Positions 52,892 to 62,463 are shown, counted from the first letter of the stretch. The stretch is 64,000 nucleotides of DNA from Paracidovorax avenae ATCC 19860 (GCF_000176855.2 NC_015138.1:2728001-2792000); one strand, 5' to 3'. The notes: generated by a model from the sequence alone, not told the origin. Numbers and translations are program-made.

Positions 52892-55525
52892 ATGATGAAC
52901 AGACAACATCGCAAACCTCTGCCGGGCACGGATCTCGATTACTTCGACGCACGAGAGGCCGTCGAGGCCATCCAGCCGGGCGCCTGGGACGGGCTGCCAT
53001 ATACCGCGCGCGTGCACGCCGAGAACCTCGTGCGCCGCGCCGATCCCGCCCGGCTCGGCGGCTACCTGCGCCAGCTGGTGGAGCGCCGGCGCGAGATCGA
53101 CTTCCCCTGGTTCCCGGTGCGCGTGGTGTGCCACGACATCCTGGGCCAGACCGCGCTGGTGGACCTGGCCGGCCTGCGCGACGCCATCGCCAGCGAGGGG
53201 GGTGACCCGGCGGCAGTGAACCCCGTCGTGCCGGTGCAGCTCATCGTGGACCATTCGCTGGCGGTGGAGTGCGGCGGCTTCGACCCCGATGCCTTCCGCA
53301 AGAACCGCGAGATCGAGGACCGCCGCAACGAGGACCGTTTCCACTTCATCGAGTGGACGAAGAAGGCTTTCGCCAACGTCGAGGTGATCCCGGCGGGCAA
53401 CGGCATCATGCACCAGATCAATCTGGAGAAGATGTCGCCGGTTGTGTACGTTCAGGAGGGCGTGGCCTTCCCCGACACCTGCGTGGGCACCGACAGCCAC
53501 ACGCCGCACGTCGATGCGCTGGGCGTGATCGCCGTCGGCGTGGGCGGCCTGGAGGCCGAGAACGTGATGCTGGGACGCGCCTCCTGGATGCGCCTGCCCG
53601 ACATCGTGGGCGTGGAGCTCGCGGGCCGGCGCCAGCCGGGCATCACCGCCACCGACGTCGTGCTGGCGCTGACAGAGTTCCTGCGCCAGGAAAAGGTGGT
53701 GGGGGCCTACGTCGAATTCCACGGCGAAGGCGCCGCAAGTCTGTCGGTGGGCGACCGCGCGACCATCTCCAACATGTGCCCCGAGTACGGTGCCACCGCC
53801 GCGCTGTTCGCCATCGACGGACAGACGCTGGATTACCTGCGCCTCACGGGCCGCGACGAACGCCAGGTGCAACTGGTCGAGACCTATGCCCGGACGGCCG
53901 GGTTCTGGGCCGGCAGCCTGCGTGGCGCGCAGTACGAGCGTGTGCTGCACTTCGATCTCTCGACCGTCGTGCGCAACATGGCCGGGCCCTCGAACCCGCA
54001 CCGCCGCCTGCCCACCTCGGCGTTGGTGGACCGCGGCATCGCCGGCGCCAGCCAGCTCGAGAGGGCCCGTGCCGAAGAGGCCGAAGGCCGGATGCCGGAC
54101 GGCGCCGTCGTCATCGCGGCCATCACCAGCTGCACCAACACCAGCAACCCGCGCAACGTGATCGCCGCCGCGCTGCTAGCGCGCAACGCCAACCGCCTGG
54201 GCCTGGTGCGCAAGCCCTGGGTCAAGACCTCGCTCGCGCCCGGATCGAAAGCCGTGGAGCTGTACCTGAAGGAAGCCGGGCTGCTGGGCGACCTGGAGGC
54301 GCTGGGCTTCGGCATCGTCGCCTTCGCCTGCACGACCTGCAACGGCATGAGCGGCGCCCTCGATCCCCGGATCCAGCAGGAGATCATCGACCGCGACCTG
54401 TACACCACGGCGGTGCTCTCGGGCAACCGCAACTTCGACGGCCGCATCCATCCTTATGCGAAGCAGGCTTTCCTCGCCTCGCCGCCGCTGGTGGTGGCCT
54501 ACGCGATCGCAGGCACGGTGCGCTTCGACATCGAGAACGACGTGCTCGCCGTGGTGGACGGCAATGAAATCCGCCTGAAGGACCTCTGGCCCGGCGACGA
54601 GGAAATCGACGCCATTGTGGCCCGGGCCGTCCAGCCCGCGCAGTTCCGTGCCGTCTATGAACCCATGTTCGCGATCCGCGTGGACGATGGCGAAAAGGCC
54701 GCGCCGCAATACGACTGGCGCCCCCAGTCCACCTACATCCGCCGCCCGCCGTACTGGGACACGGAAGGCGTGGGCGCATTGGCGGCCTTCCCGCGCACCC
54801 TCCAGGGCATGCGCCCGCTGGCGCTGCTGCCGGACAACGTCACGACGGATCACCTGTCGCCATCGAACGCCATCCTGCCGGACAGCGCGGCCGGCGAATA
54901 CTTGCGCCAGATGGGCTTGCCCGAGGAAGACTTCAACTCCTATGCGACACACCGGGGTGACCACCTCACGGCGCTGCGCGCCACCTTCGCCAATCCGCAG
55001 CTCGTCAACGAAATGGCGGTGGTCGGCGGCCAGGTCCGACAGGGTTCGCTGGCCCGCATCGAGCCCGAAGGCAGGGTCACGCGGATGTGGGAGGCCATCG
55101 AGACCTATCTGCACCGCCGCCAGCCGCTGATCATCATTGCGGGCGCCGATTACGGCCAGGGGTCGAGCCGCGACTGGGCCGCCAAGGGCGTGCGACTGGC
55201 GGGGGTGGAGACGGTGGTGGCCGAAGGCTTCGAGCGCATCCACCGCACCAACCTGATCGGCATGGGCGTGCTGCCGCTGGAATTCCAGCCGGGCGTGAAC
55301 CGCCTCACGCTGGGCCTGGACGGCACCGAGACCTACGACGTGACCGGCGAGCGCAGACCGCGCGCCGGGCTCACGCTGGCCATCCACCGCAGGAATGGCG
55401 AGACTGTGCAGGTGCCCGTGACCTGCCGGCTGGATACGGCCGAGGAAGCCTCGGTGTATGAAGCCGGCGGTGTCCTGCAGCGCTTCGCGCAGGACTTTCT
55501 CGCGAACCAACCCACAGGAGCGTAG
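52892..55525 (+). CDS. acnD: Fe/S-dependent 2-methylisocitrate dehydratase
   Basis: 877 aa aconitase superfamily. Fe-S Cys in ITSCTNTSNP and AFACTTCNG; swivel domain with GADYGQGSSRDWAAKG. AcnD converts 2-methylcitrate to cis-2-methylaconitate isomers and needs PrpF in vivo. Its length fits AcnD (about 865) and its place between prpC and prpF settles the role over AcnA. It is directly coupled: the TAG stop at 55523-55525 is followed immediately by the prpF ATG. Start ATG at 52892, with 52895 as an alternative. Confidence 0.95.
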   Translation: MMNRQHRKPLPGTDLDYFDAREAVEAIQPGAWDGLPYTARVHAENLVRRADPARLGGYLRQLVERRREIDFPWFPVRVVCHDILGQTALVDLAGLRDAIASEGGDPAAVNPVVPVQLIVDHSLAVECGGFDPDAFRKNREIEDRRNEDRFHFIEWTKKAFANVEVIPAGNGIMHQINLEKMSPVVYVQEGVAFPDTCVGTDSHTPHVDALGVIAVGVGGLEAENVMLGRASWMRLPDIVGVELAGRRQPGITATDVVLALTEFLRQEKVVGAYVEFHGEGAASLSVGDRATISNMCPEYGATAALFAIDGQTLDYLRLTGRDERQVQLVETYARTAGFWAGSLRGAQYERVLHFDLSTVVRNMAGPSNPHRRLPTSALVDRGIAGASQLERARAEEAEGRMPDGAVVIAAITSCTNTSNPRNVIAAALLARNANRLGLVRKPWVKTSLAPGSKAVELYLKEAGLLGDLEALGFGIVAFACTTCNGMSGALDPRIQQEIIDRDLYTTAVLSGNRNFDGRIHPYAKQAFLASPPLVVAYAIAGTVRFDIENDVLAVVDGNEIRLKDLWPGDEEIDAIVARAVQPAQFRAVYEPMFAIRVDDGEKAAPQYDWRPQSTYIRRPPYWDTEGVGALAAFPRTLQGMRPLALLPDNVTTDHLSPSNAILPDSAAGEYLRQMGLPEEDFNSYATHRGDHLTALRATFANPQLVNEMAVVGGQVRQGSLARIEPEGRVTRMWEAIETYLHRRQPLIIIAGADYGQGSSRDWAAKGVRLAGVETVVAEGFERIHRTNLIGMGVLPLEFQPGVNRLTLGLDGTETYDVTGERRPRAGLTLAIHRRNGETVQVPVTCRLDTAEEASVYEAGGVLQRFAQDFLANQPTGA

Positions 55526-56722
55526 ATGGCTTTCGCACCGCAGATCAGGATCCCCGCCACCTATATGCGCGGCGGCACCAGCAAGGGTGTGTTCTTCCGC
55601 CTGCAGGATCTGCCCGAGGCAGCGAGGCAGCCCGGCGCCGCGCGCGACGCGCTGCTGCTGCGCGTGATCGGCAGCCCCGACCCCTACGGCAAGCAGATCG
55701 ACGGCTTGGGCGGGGCCACCTCGTCCACCTCCAAGGCAGTGATCCTCGCGCCATCGTCGCGGCCTGGCCACGATGTGGACTACCTGTTCGGTCAGGTCTC
55801 CATCGACAGTGCCTTCGTGGACTGGAGCGGCAATTGCGGCAACCTGTCGGCCGCCGTCGGCCCTTTCGCGATCGCGAGCGGGCTGATCGCCCAGGCGCGC
55901 ATCCCGGAGAACGGGGCATGCACCGTGCGGATCTGGCAGGCCAACATCGGCAAGACCATCGTGGCGCATGTGCCCATCGCCCATGGGCAGGTACAGGAGA
56001 CGGGCGGCTTCGAGCTGGACGGCGTGACCTTCCCGGCGGCCGAAATACCCATCGAATTCCTGGATCCGGCGGACGATGGGGGAGAAGGCGGGGAGGGCGG
56101 CGCCATGTTCCCGACCGGCAATGTGGTGGACGACCTGGATGTGCCGGGCGTGGGCACCTTCCGCGCCACGCTCATCAACGCGGGCATTCCCACCATCTTC
56201 CTGAGCGCGCAGGACATCGGCTACACCGGCAGGGAGTTGCAGGGCGAGATCAACGAGGACCAGGCCGCGCTGGCGCGCTTCGAGCGCATCCGCGCCTGGG
56301 GCGCAGTGAAGATGGGCCTCATCAAGGACGTGAACGAGGCCGCGACACGCCAGCACACGCCGAAGATCGCTTTCGTGGCGCCGCCCGCGGACTACGTGGC
56401 GTCCAGCGGCAAGCCCGTGCGGGCGGGCGAGGTGGACCTGCTGGTGCGGGCCCTGTCCATGGGCCGGCTGCACCACGCCATGATGGGAACGGCGGCCGTG
56501 GCCATAGGCGCCGCGGCGGCCGTGCCCGGCACGCTGGTCCACCTGGCCGCCGGCGGCGGCACGCGCAATGCGGTCCGCTTCGGCCATCCTTCCGGCACGC
56601 TGCGCGTGGGGGCCGAGGCCCGGCAGGATAACGGCCAATGGACGGTCACCAAGGCCCTCATGAGCCGCAGCGCCCGTGTACTGATGGAAGGCTGGGTGCG
56701 CGTGCCCGGCGACAGCTTCTGA
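55526..56722 (+). CDS. prpF: AcnD-accessory isomerase PrpF
   Basis: 398 aa, two-domain diaminopimelate-epimerase-like fold. Family motifs: TYMRGGTSKGVFF, GLGGATSSTSKAVIL, and DWSGNCGNLSAAVGPFA. It isomerises 2-methyl-trans-aconitate to the cis form used by AcnB/AcnD. The start codon abuts the acnD stop. A Gly/Glu-rich loop (GGEGGEGG) near residue 185 is an insertion of low complexity. Function is well supported by context. Confidence 0.95.
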   Translation: MAFAPQIRIPATYMRGGTSKGVFFRLQDLPEAARQPGAARDALLLRVIGSPDPYGKQIDGLGGATSSTSKAVILAPSSRPGHDVDYLFGQVSIDSAFVDWSGNCGNLSAAVGPFAIASGLIAQARIPENGACTVRIWQANIGKTIVAHVPIAHGQVQETGGFELDGVTFPAAEIPIEFLDPADDGGEGGEGGAMFPTGNVVDDLDVPGVGTFRATLINAGIPTIFLSAQDIGYTGRELQGEINEDQAALARFERIRAWGAVKMGLIKDVNEAATRQHTPKIAFVAPPADYVASSGKPVRAGEVDLLVRALSMGRLHHAMMGTAAVAIGAAAAVPGTLVHLAAGGGTRNAVRFGHPSGTLRVGAEARQDNGQWTVTKALMSRSARVLMEGWVRVPGDSF

Positions 56723-56742
56723 ACCTGCCGGAAACACACCTT

Positions 56743-57603
56743 ATGTCCACACGCAAACAACTCAAGCAACTCGTCGAGGCACGCAGCGGCCTGATCGTGC
56801 CCGGTGCCTTCAACGCGCTCTCTGCCCGGGTGATCGCCGACCTGGGCTTCAAGGCGATCTATGTCACCGGCGCCGGCGTGACCAACATGTGGTTCGGCAT
56901 GCCCGACCAGGGCTTCATGGGCCTGGCCGAGATCGCCGACCACACGGCCCGCATCCGCGACGCGGTGGACGTACCGCTGCTCGTGGATGCCGACACGGGC
57001 TTCGGCAACGCGCTGAACGTTGTGCACACCGTGCGCACGCTGGAGCGCGCGGGCGCCGATTGCATCCAGCTCGAGGACCAGGTCGCGCCCAAGCGCTGCG
57101 GCCATTTCTCGGGCAAGGAGGTGATCGGCACCGAAGAGGCCGTCAGCAAGATCAAGGCCGCCGTCGATGCGCGCCGCGATCCCGACCTGCTCATCATGGC
57201 GCGCACCGATGCCGCTGCCACGCACGGGTTCGAGGCCGCCGTGGAGCGCGCGCAGAAATTCGCCGAGGCGGGTGCGGACATCCTGTTCGTCGAGGCCGTG
57301 ACGCAGGCCGAAGAGGTGCGCGTGCTGCCGCGACGCCTGTCCAAACCCCAGCTCATGAACATGGTGATCGGCGGCCGGACGCCCATCTTCGACGCCGGGC
57401 AACTGGGCGAGATGGGCTTCGGCATCGTCCTCTACGCCAACGCAGCCCTGCAGGGCGCCGTGGCAGGCATGCAGAAGGCCCTCACAGTGCTGCGCGACGA
57501 ACGGGAAGTGCAGGAATCGGGCGGACTCGTTACCCCGTTCGCCGAGCGCCAGCGCCTGGTGGGCAAGCCCGAATGGGATGCGCTGGAGAAGCGCTACACC
57601 TGA
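56743..57603 (+). CDS. Isocitrate lyase/PEP mutase-family lyase, probable 2-methylisocitrate lyase
   Basis: 286 aa TIM barrel. Catalytic Cys in QVAPKRCGHFSGKEV, metal-binding DADTGFGN and Glu in QLEDQ. Canonical PrpB has a KRCGHRPNK loop; here the residues after CGH differ (FSGKEV) and resemble dimethylmalate lyase or oxaloacetate decarboxylase. By position after prpC-acnD-prpF it most likely closes the methylcitrate cycle, giving pyruvate and succinate, but another lyase substrate is possible. It overlaps the convergent LysR gene by 10 bp. ATG at 56743. Confidence 0.85.
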   Translation: MSTRKQLKQLVEARSGLIVPGAFNALSARVIADLGFKAIYVTGAGVTNMWFGMPDQGFMGLAEIADHTARIRDAVDVPLLVDADTGFGNALNVVHTVRTLERAGADCIQLEDQVAPKRCGHFSGKEVIGTEEAVSKIKAAVDARRDPDLLIMARTDAAATHGFEAAVERAQKFAEAGADILFVEAVTQAEEVRVLPRRLSKPQLMNMVIGGRTPIFDAGQLGEMGFGIVLYANAALQGAVAGMQKALTVLRDEREVQESGGLVTPFAERQRLVGKPEWDALEKRYT

Positions 57604-58487
57604 ACGGCAGGCTGGCGCGCCAGTTCGATGAAGGCACGGACATAGTCGATGGCGGTTTCCGCCTCGCGCGCGCCCAGGAAGATCTGCTTGGCGACGCCGC
57701 GTGCGCCCAGCCGCACGGGCACCACTTCCATCCGTGCCGCGTATTCCTCGACCAGCCAGCGGGGCAGGGCGGCCACGCCGCGGCCGCTGGCCACCATCTG
57801 CAACATGATGTCGGTGGTCTCGATGGCCTTGTGGCGCCGGGGCGTGACGCCCGCCGGCAGCAGGAACTGGTTGTAGATGTCCAGGCGCTCGATGTCCACC
57901 GGGTAGCTGATGAGCACTTCCCCGGTCAGTTGCTGCGGCTTCACCCAGGCCGCCGAAGCCAGGGGGTGGTTCCTGGCCACGACCAGCACCTGCTCGTAGT
58001 CGAACACGGGCTCGAACTTCAGCCCGGGCTTGTACAGCGGATCAGGGGTGACCAGCAGGTCGATCTCGTAGCCGAAGAGGGCGCCGATCCCGCCGAACTG
58101 GAACTTCTGCTTGACGTCCACATCGACGTCGGGCCACGCGGCCAGGTACGGCGAAACCGCCTTGAGCAGCCACTGGTAGCAGGGGTGGCATTCCATGCCG
58201 ATCCGCAATGCGCCGCGCTCGCCCTGCGCGAACTGCCCCAGCCGCTCTTCGGCGAGATGGAGTTGCGGCAACACCCGGTTGGCCACCGCCAGCAGGTACT
58301 GGCCCGCCTGTGTCAGGCGCAGGCTGCGGCCTTCGCGCAGCCAGATGTCGGTGCCCAGCTGCTGCTCCAGTTTTTTCATGCTGTGGCTCAGGGCCGACTG
58401 GGTGAGGTTCAGCACGCCCGCGGCGGCCGTCAAGGACCCCTGCTTTTCGACCTGCTGGACGATGCTGAGATGGATACGCTCCAGCAT
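57594..58487 (-). CDS. metR: LysR-family regulator (MetR-like) of the methionine synthase genes
   Basis: 297 aa. HTH (residues about 1-60) with GSLTAAAGVLNLTQSALSHSMKKLE, given as the pattern of LysR proteins, and a C-terminal effector domain with ECHPCYQWLLKAV and FGYEIDLLVTPDP, which resembles MetR, the homocysteine-responsive activator. It is divergent from mesX-mesD and separated by a 151-bp region with a strong palindrome. Control of methionine synthesis in response to homocysteine is inferred. ATG at 58487. Confidence 0.88.
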   Translation of the reverse strand: MLERIHLSIVQQVEKQGSLTAAAGVLNLTQSALSHSMKKLEQQLGTDIWLREGRSLRLTQAGQYLLAVANRVLPQLHLAEERLGQFAQGERGALRIGMECHPCYQWLLKAVSPYLAAWPDVDVDVKQKFQFGGIGALFGYEIDLLVTPDPLYKPGLKFEPVFDYEQVLVVARNHPLASAAWVKPQQLTGEVLISYPVDIERLDIYNQFLLPAGVTPRRHKAIETTDIMLQMVASGRGVAALPRWLVEEYAARMEVVPVRLGARGVAKQIFLGAREAETAIDYVRAFIELARQPAVQV

Positions 58488-58513
58488 TTCAATGAGTCTG
58501 ATTCATGGATTGT

Positions 58514-58536
58514 TGAAATAAAACCATTTTACTTCA
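58514..58536. promoter_or_regulatory. LysR operator candidate: TGAAATAAAA-CCA-TTTTACTTCA
   Basis: Near-perfect palindrome with 10-bp arms and one mismatch, 3-base spacer, AT-rich in GC-rich DNA, in the divergent promoter of the MetR-like regulator and mesX. Ends TGAA/TTCA match the half-sites used by MetR, though the spacing is longer. Confidence 0.78.
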
Positions 58537-58638
58537 TCGATTGAGATCCATAGCATCCAGCCTCGAAGCATTCACAGCTGGCCGCGGCCTGAAGCACGAA
58601 CCAACCCATCCATCAAGAACCTGTTCACTGGAACCGCG

Positions 58639-59622
58639 ATGCACCAAGAACCCCAATTCACGCTCGAGAGCATCTGTTTCGATGAGGACTACCAGCCATC
58701 GGACAGCACGCGCATCACCACCAACTTCGCGAACCTGGCCCGGGGAGCGAACCGGCGGCAGAACCTGCGCAACACGCTCAGGATGATTGACAACCGCTTC
58801 AATGAACTCGCGCACTGGGACAACCCGGCAGGCGATCGCTATTCGGTCGCACTGGAGATCATCTCCGTCGAGATGCGCATCGGTGCCGCCGGCGGCAACG
58901 GCACGTTCCCGTTGATCGAGATCCTGAAGACCAGCATGCTCGACAGGCAGGCGAACCAACGCATCGACGGCATCGCGGGAAACAATTTTTCCTCGTACGT
59001 CCGTGACTACGACTTCAGCGTCCTGCTGCCGGACTACAACGCCGGCCGTGCGGAGTTCGCCACCCCGGACGACTTCGGCGACCTGCATGGAAAGCTGTTC
59101 AAGCAGTTCGCCCAATCGGAAACCTACCGCGGGCACTTCACCAAGCCGCCCGTCATCTGCATCAGCGTATCGACCAGCAGAACCTACCGGCGGACCGGCA
59201 ACCGGCATCCCGTGCTGGGCGTGGAGTACCAGCAGGATGAACTGTCTTCGACCGACCGGTACTTCGCCAAGATGGGAATGCAGGTCCGTTTCTTCATGCC
59301 GCCGGGCAGCGTGGCACCGCTGGCGTTCTATTTCCACGGCGACCTGCCGAACGACTACACACCCCTGGAACTGATCGGCACCATCAGCACCATGGAGACC
59401 TTCCAGAAGATCTACCGGCCGGAGATCTACAACGCCAACTCGGCCGCTGGCGCGCTCTATCGCCCCAGCCTGAACAACCAGGACTATTCGCTGACGCAGA
59501 TCGTGTATGACCGGGTCGAGCGCAGCCAGCTGGCCGTCCAGCAGGGCAAATTCGCGGAAGAGCATTTCATCAAGCCGTACCGGAACGTGCTGGACCGATG
59601 GGCGGCCGCCTGTCCGCTGTGA
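58639..59622 (+). CDS. mesX: DUF1852 protein required for MesD (MesX)
   Basis: 327 aa, DUF1852. No signal peptide or membrane segment. The sequence contains the family patterns ANFANLARGANRRQNLRNTLRMIDNR-like (here NFANLARGANRRQNLRNTLR) and IDGIAGNNFSSYVRDYDFSVLLPDYNAGR, shown in parts. Published genetics (MesD/MesX system of Acinetobacter and other proteobacteria) show that the MesD methionine synthase needs this partner and oxygen. It is 42 bp upstream of mesD, so co-transcribed. ATG at 58639. Confidence 0.92.
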   Translation: MHQEPQFTLESICFDEDYQPSDSTRITTNFANLARGANRRQNLRNTLRMIDNRFNELAHWDNPAGDRYSVALEIISVEMRIGAAGGNGTFPLIEILKTSMLDRQANQRIDGIAGNNFSSYVRDYDFSVLLPDYNAGRAEFATPDDFGDLHGKLFKQFAQSETYRGHFTKPPVICISVSTSRTYRRTGNRHPVLGVEYQQDELSSTDRYFAKMGMQVRFFMPPGSVAPLAFYFHGDLPNDYTPLELIGTISTMETFQKIYRPEIYNANSAAGALYRPSLNNQDYSLTQIVYDRVERSQLAVQQGKFAEEHFIKPYRNVLDRWAAACPL

Positions 59623-59664
59623 ACGCTGCCCTCACCATTCTCTTTATCTGAAAGGAATCCCCCG

Positions 59665-60690
59665 ATGTTCGAAACCTCGATTGCCGGCAGCCTGCCCAAA
59701 CCCGCCTGGCTGGCCGAAACCCACAAGCTCTGGCCCCAGTGGAGGGCCGAGGGCGAGGCGCTGCGCCAGGCCAAGGCCGACGCGACCCTGCTGTGGATCA
59801 AGGCCCAGGAAGACGCGGGCCTGGACATCGTGTGCGACGGCGAGCAATCGCGCCAGCATTTCGTGCACGGCTTCCTCGAGCAGGTCGAGGGCATCGACTT
59901 CAAGCACAAGGTGAAGATGGGCATCCGCGACAACCGCTACGACGCGATGGTGCCGCAGGTCGTGTCTGCCCTGCGCCTGAAGGGCCGCGTTCATGCCTTC
60001 GAAGCGCAGCTGGCGCGCGCCCACACGAAAAAGAAGCTGAAATTCACCCTGCCGGGCCCGATGACCATCGTCGATACCGTGGCGGACCGTTTCTACGGCG
60101 ACAAGGTGAAAATGGCTTTCGCGTTCGCGGAACTGCTCAACCAGGAAGCGCTCGCCCTGCAGGCCGATGGCGTGGACATCATCCAGTTCGACGAGCCCGC
60201 CTTCAATGTCTACATGCAGGATGCCGCCGACTGGGGCGTGCAGGCGCTCGAACGCGCGGCGCAGGGGCTGACCTGCACGACGGCCGTGCACATCTGCTAC
60301 GGCTACGGCATCAAAGCCAACACCGACTGGAAGAGCACCCTGGGCGATGAATGGCGCCAGTACGAGACGGTGTTTCCTGCGCTGGCCAAAAGCCGCATCG
60401 ACCAGGTGAGCCTGGAATGCATCCATTCCCACGTCCCGCCCGACCTGATGCGGCTGCTGGCCGGCAAGGACGTGATGGTCGGCGTGATCGACGTGGCGAG
60501 CGACGTGGTCGAGACACCCGAGGAAGTGGCCGACACCATAGGCCGTGCCCTCGAGTTCGTGCCGAAGGAGCGGCTGTTCCCCTGCACGAATTGCGGACTG
60601 GCCCCGATGGGGCGCGATGTGGCGTGGCGCAAGCTGCAGGCGCTGGCGGAAGGCACGCGGTTGGCAAAGGAGCGGTTCGCTAAGGCGTGA
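59665..60690 (+). CDS. mesD: Folate-independent methionine synthase MesD (MetE C-terminal-domain type)
   Basis: 341 aa, only the catalytic half of MetE (about 750). Zinc ligands are present as His and Cys in AVHICYGYG, Glu in VSLECIHSH and Cys in CTNCGLAPM. The N-terminal folate domain is missing, as in the MesA-MesD families that use another methyl donor. It methylates homocysteine to methionine. Neighbouring mesX and the MetR-like regulator support this. It overlaps the HD-domain gene on the other strand by 11 bp. RBS AAAGGAA before ATG 59665. Confidence 0.92.
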   Translation: MFETSIAGSLPKPAWLAETHKLWPQWRAEGEALRQAKADATLLWIKAQEDAGLDIVCDGEQSRQHFVHGFLEQVEGIDFKHKVKMGIRDNRYDAMVPQVVSALRLKGRVHAFEAQLARAHTKKKLKFTLPGPMTIVDTVADRFYGDKVKMAFAFAELLNQEALALQADGVDIIQFDEPAFNVYMQDAADWGVQALERAAQGLTCTTAVHICYGYGIKANTDWKSTLGDEWRQYETVFPALAKSRIDQVSLECIHSHVPPDLMRLLAGKDVMVGVIDVASDVVETPEEVADTIGRALEFVPKERLFPCTNCGLAPMGRDVAWRKLQALAEGTRLAKERFAKA

Positions 60691-61324
60691 GCCCGTCGCG
60701 CCGGGCCAGCGCATTCTGCAGTGCAGTATGAAAGCGCTCGGCCGCCACGGCGAGTGGCCAGGGCTCCCAGGGTGTGTCGCCGTACCGGGCCACCAGCGGG
60801 TCGATGCCCATCACGGGTGCATCGATGCGCAGGATCTCGCGCACCTCTTCGTGCGTCCAGCCCACGCAGTGCACGGCCTCGCTGGCTGCGGCGGCCAGAT
60901 CCGCCGCCTTGTGCAGCCGGTGGCCCTCCGGCGTCCAGTCCGGCAATCCGTAGCGCTGGGCAACAGCCTGCATGAGCCGATCCGCCACGGCGCGGAAGGG
61001 TTCGCCCAGCACCGCCTTCAACGGCGAGATGCAATCGAACCCCAGGAAACCTTCTTCCGCGTCGTGCAGGATTTCCTGGAGTTCTTCCGCGGCGCTCAGC
61101 GGCACCGGGGCGGCCGCCCGCCGGAGTTCCAGCACCAGCAATGAGTGTTGCGCGACCGACAGCGGCAGCGGCCAGGCCGACTCGCCGCCCCAGCGCGCCG
61201 TGCGCGACAGCCGCACCGCCAAGTCTCTGTCGGTCCATGCGCCAGGGTCCGGATCGATCAGGTCGAGGTGTGCGCCGGAGGGCAATCGCATCCAGGCGCG
61301 GGGAAGCAGGGAGCCGGAATTCAT
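60680..61324 (-). CDS. HD-domain phosphohydrolase (YfbR-like)
   Basis: 214 aa. HD-fold metal ligands are in SVAQHSLLVLEL and ILHDAEEGFLGD-like sequence (LHDAEEGFLGFD), followed by KAADLAAAASEAVHCVG for the distal Asp. It resembles YfbR 5'-deoxynucleotidase-type proteins but is not proven to act on nucleotides. Convergent overlap with mesD is 11 bp. No link to the adjacent recombinase gene is visible except proximity (20 bp). ATG at 61324. Confidence 0.86.
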   Translation of the reverse strand: MNSGSLLPRAWMRLPSGAHLDLIDPDPGAWTDRDLAVRLSRTARWGGESAWPLPLSVAQHSLLVLELRRAAAPVPLSAAEELQEILHDAEEGFLGFDCISPLKAVLGEPFRAVADRLMQAVAQRYGLPDWTPEGHRLHKAADLAAAASEAVHCVGWTHEEVREILRIDAPVMGIDPLVARYGDTPWEPWPLAVAAERFHTALQNALARRDGLTP

Positions 61325-61344
61325 GCGTGCATTGTGCGGGGCAC

Positions 61345-62463
61345 TCAGGAACGCTCCGGCGGTGCCTTGGGGTCGAGCAGATGGGCCGCCTGGCTCGACC
61401 CGGTCGAACGGAAGTACCCCATGACGGTCGCCACGCTGCGGTGCCCCGTCATGGCCATCGTGTCGGCCAGGGGCACGTTCTGGGAGGCCGCCTCGGTGAC
61501 GAACCCCGACCGCAGCGAATGCGCGGAGTAGTCTTCGGACAGTCCGGCGGCCCGCGCGCGTTCCTTGACGATGTCGCGCACCGCGGCAGGCGACAGCGCA
61601 TCGGCCAGCTTGCCGCCCTTCAGCACCCGCCGGAACACCGGCCCCTCCGTGATACGCGCGGCCTCCAGCCAGGCCTGCAGGGCTTCTCCTGCCATGCCTT
61701 CGATGGGTTTGTAGTTTTCCGGCCGGTCGGCCGCGTGCTGGTTGGTCTTGGAATGGGCCAGCACGAACGTGAACGACGACACCGCGTGGCGCCGCAGGTG
61801 CTTCATGTCGGCACCGGCGACTTCCGAACGGCGCCGCCCGCCGCTGGCGAACGCGAAAAGGAGCAGGGCGCGGTCCCGCAGGCCCTTGAGTGTCGATAGA
61901 TCGCAGGTTTCCAGCATGGCCATCAGCGGGTCCTTCGTCAGCGCGTCCTTCTTCCTGGGCAGGTCGCCGCGCTTGCCGTAGGCCCGGCGTGTCTTGGCCA
62001 GCAGGTCGCGGACCTTCGCGTCCTGGCAGGGGTTCTCGACCTCCTTGAGCTGGTGGGTTTTCGAGAGCACCGCGATCCGGTGCACCAGCGTGTTGAGGGC
62101 CATGGGGCCCGGCTTGCCCTTGAACCCGGCCTGCACCAGTACCGCATCGATCGCGGGCGGCAGTTCGTGAAGCAGCCCGTCGGCCGAACTGCGCTGGGCA
62201 TGGTCCACGATGAATTGCAGCACCACGGCCGGCGGCACGGGGAGCGTGATCGGCTGCCCGTAGCGCAGGTTGAACCAGGCCGCCCAGTACCGCAGGGCAG
62301 AGCGGTAACTGGCCAGGGTGTTGGCCGACTCGCCCTCGCGCATCAGCTCATCGACGGCCTGCGCGGTGGCGTCGGACAGCATTTCCGGTTGCAGCGCCGG
62401 GAGGTTTCCCGGATCGGGCAGGGGCATCGGCACGCCAGGACCCGGCGATTTGCGTTTTTTCAT
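61345..62463 (-). CDS. Tyrosine recombinase/site-specific integrase-like protein
   Basis: 372 aa. The N-terminal SAM-like arm domain is at about residues 30-150, the catalytic domain at 170-360. Catalytic residues: Arg in LLFAFASGGRRRSEVAG, Lys in HSKTNQHAAD, HSLRSGF (His-x-x-Arg), TGHRS (His) and Tyr in VMGYFRSTG. All are present, so it should be active. An upstream GTG-like start would extend into the operator region; ATG at 62463 is chosen. It is divergent from a KfrA-like gene, with tandem ATACAT-type repeats upstream. There is no nearby phage gene on its left side. Its target is unknown. Confidence 0.9.
   Translation of the reverse strand: MKKRKSPGPGVPMPLPDPGNLPALQPEMLSDATAQAVDELMREGESANTLASYRSALRYWAAWFNLRYGQPITLPVPPAVVLQFIVDHAQRSSADGLLHELPPAIDAVLVQAGFKGKPGPMALNTLVHRIAVLSKTHQLKEVENPCQDAKVRDLLAKTRRAYGKRGDLPRKKDALTKDPLMAMLETCDLSTLKGLRDRALLLFAFASGGRRRSEVAGADMKHLRRHAVSSFTFVLAHSKTNQHAADRPENYKPIEGMAGEALQAWLEAARITEGPVFRRVLKGGKLADALSPAAVRDIVKERARAAGLSEDYSAHSLRSGFVTEAASQNVPLADTMAMTGHRSVATVMGYFRSTGSSQAAHLLDPKAPPERS

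Noticed and set aside
54176..56737. Minus-strand frame of about 850 codons over acnD and prpF
   Set aside because: Its translation is His/Arg-rich with no domains, and acnD and prpF are secure on the other strand.
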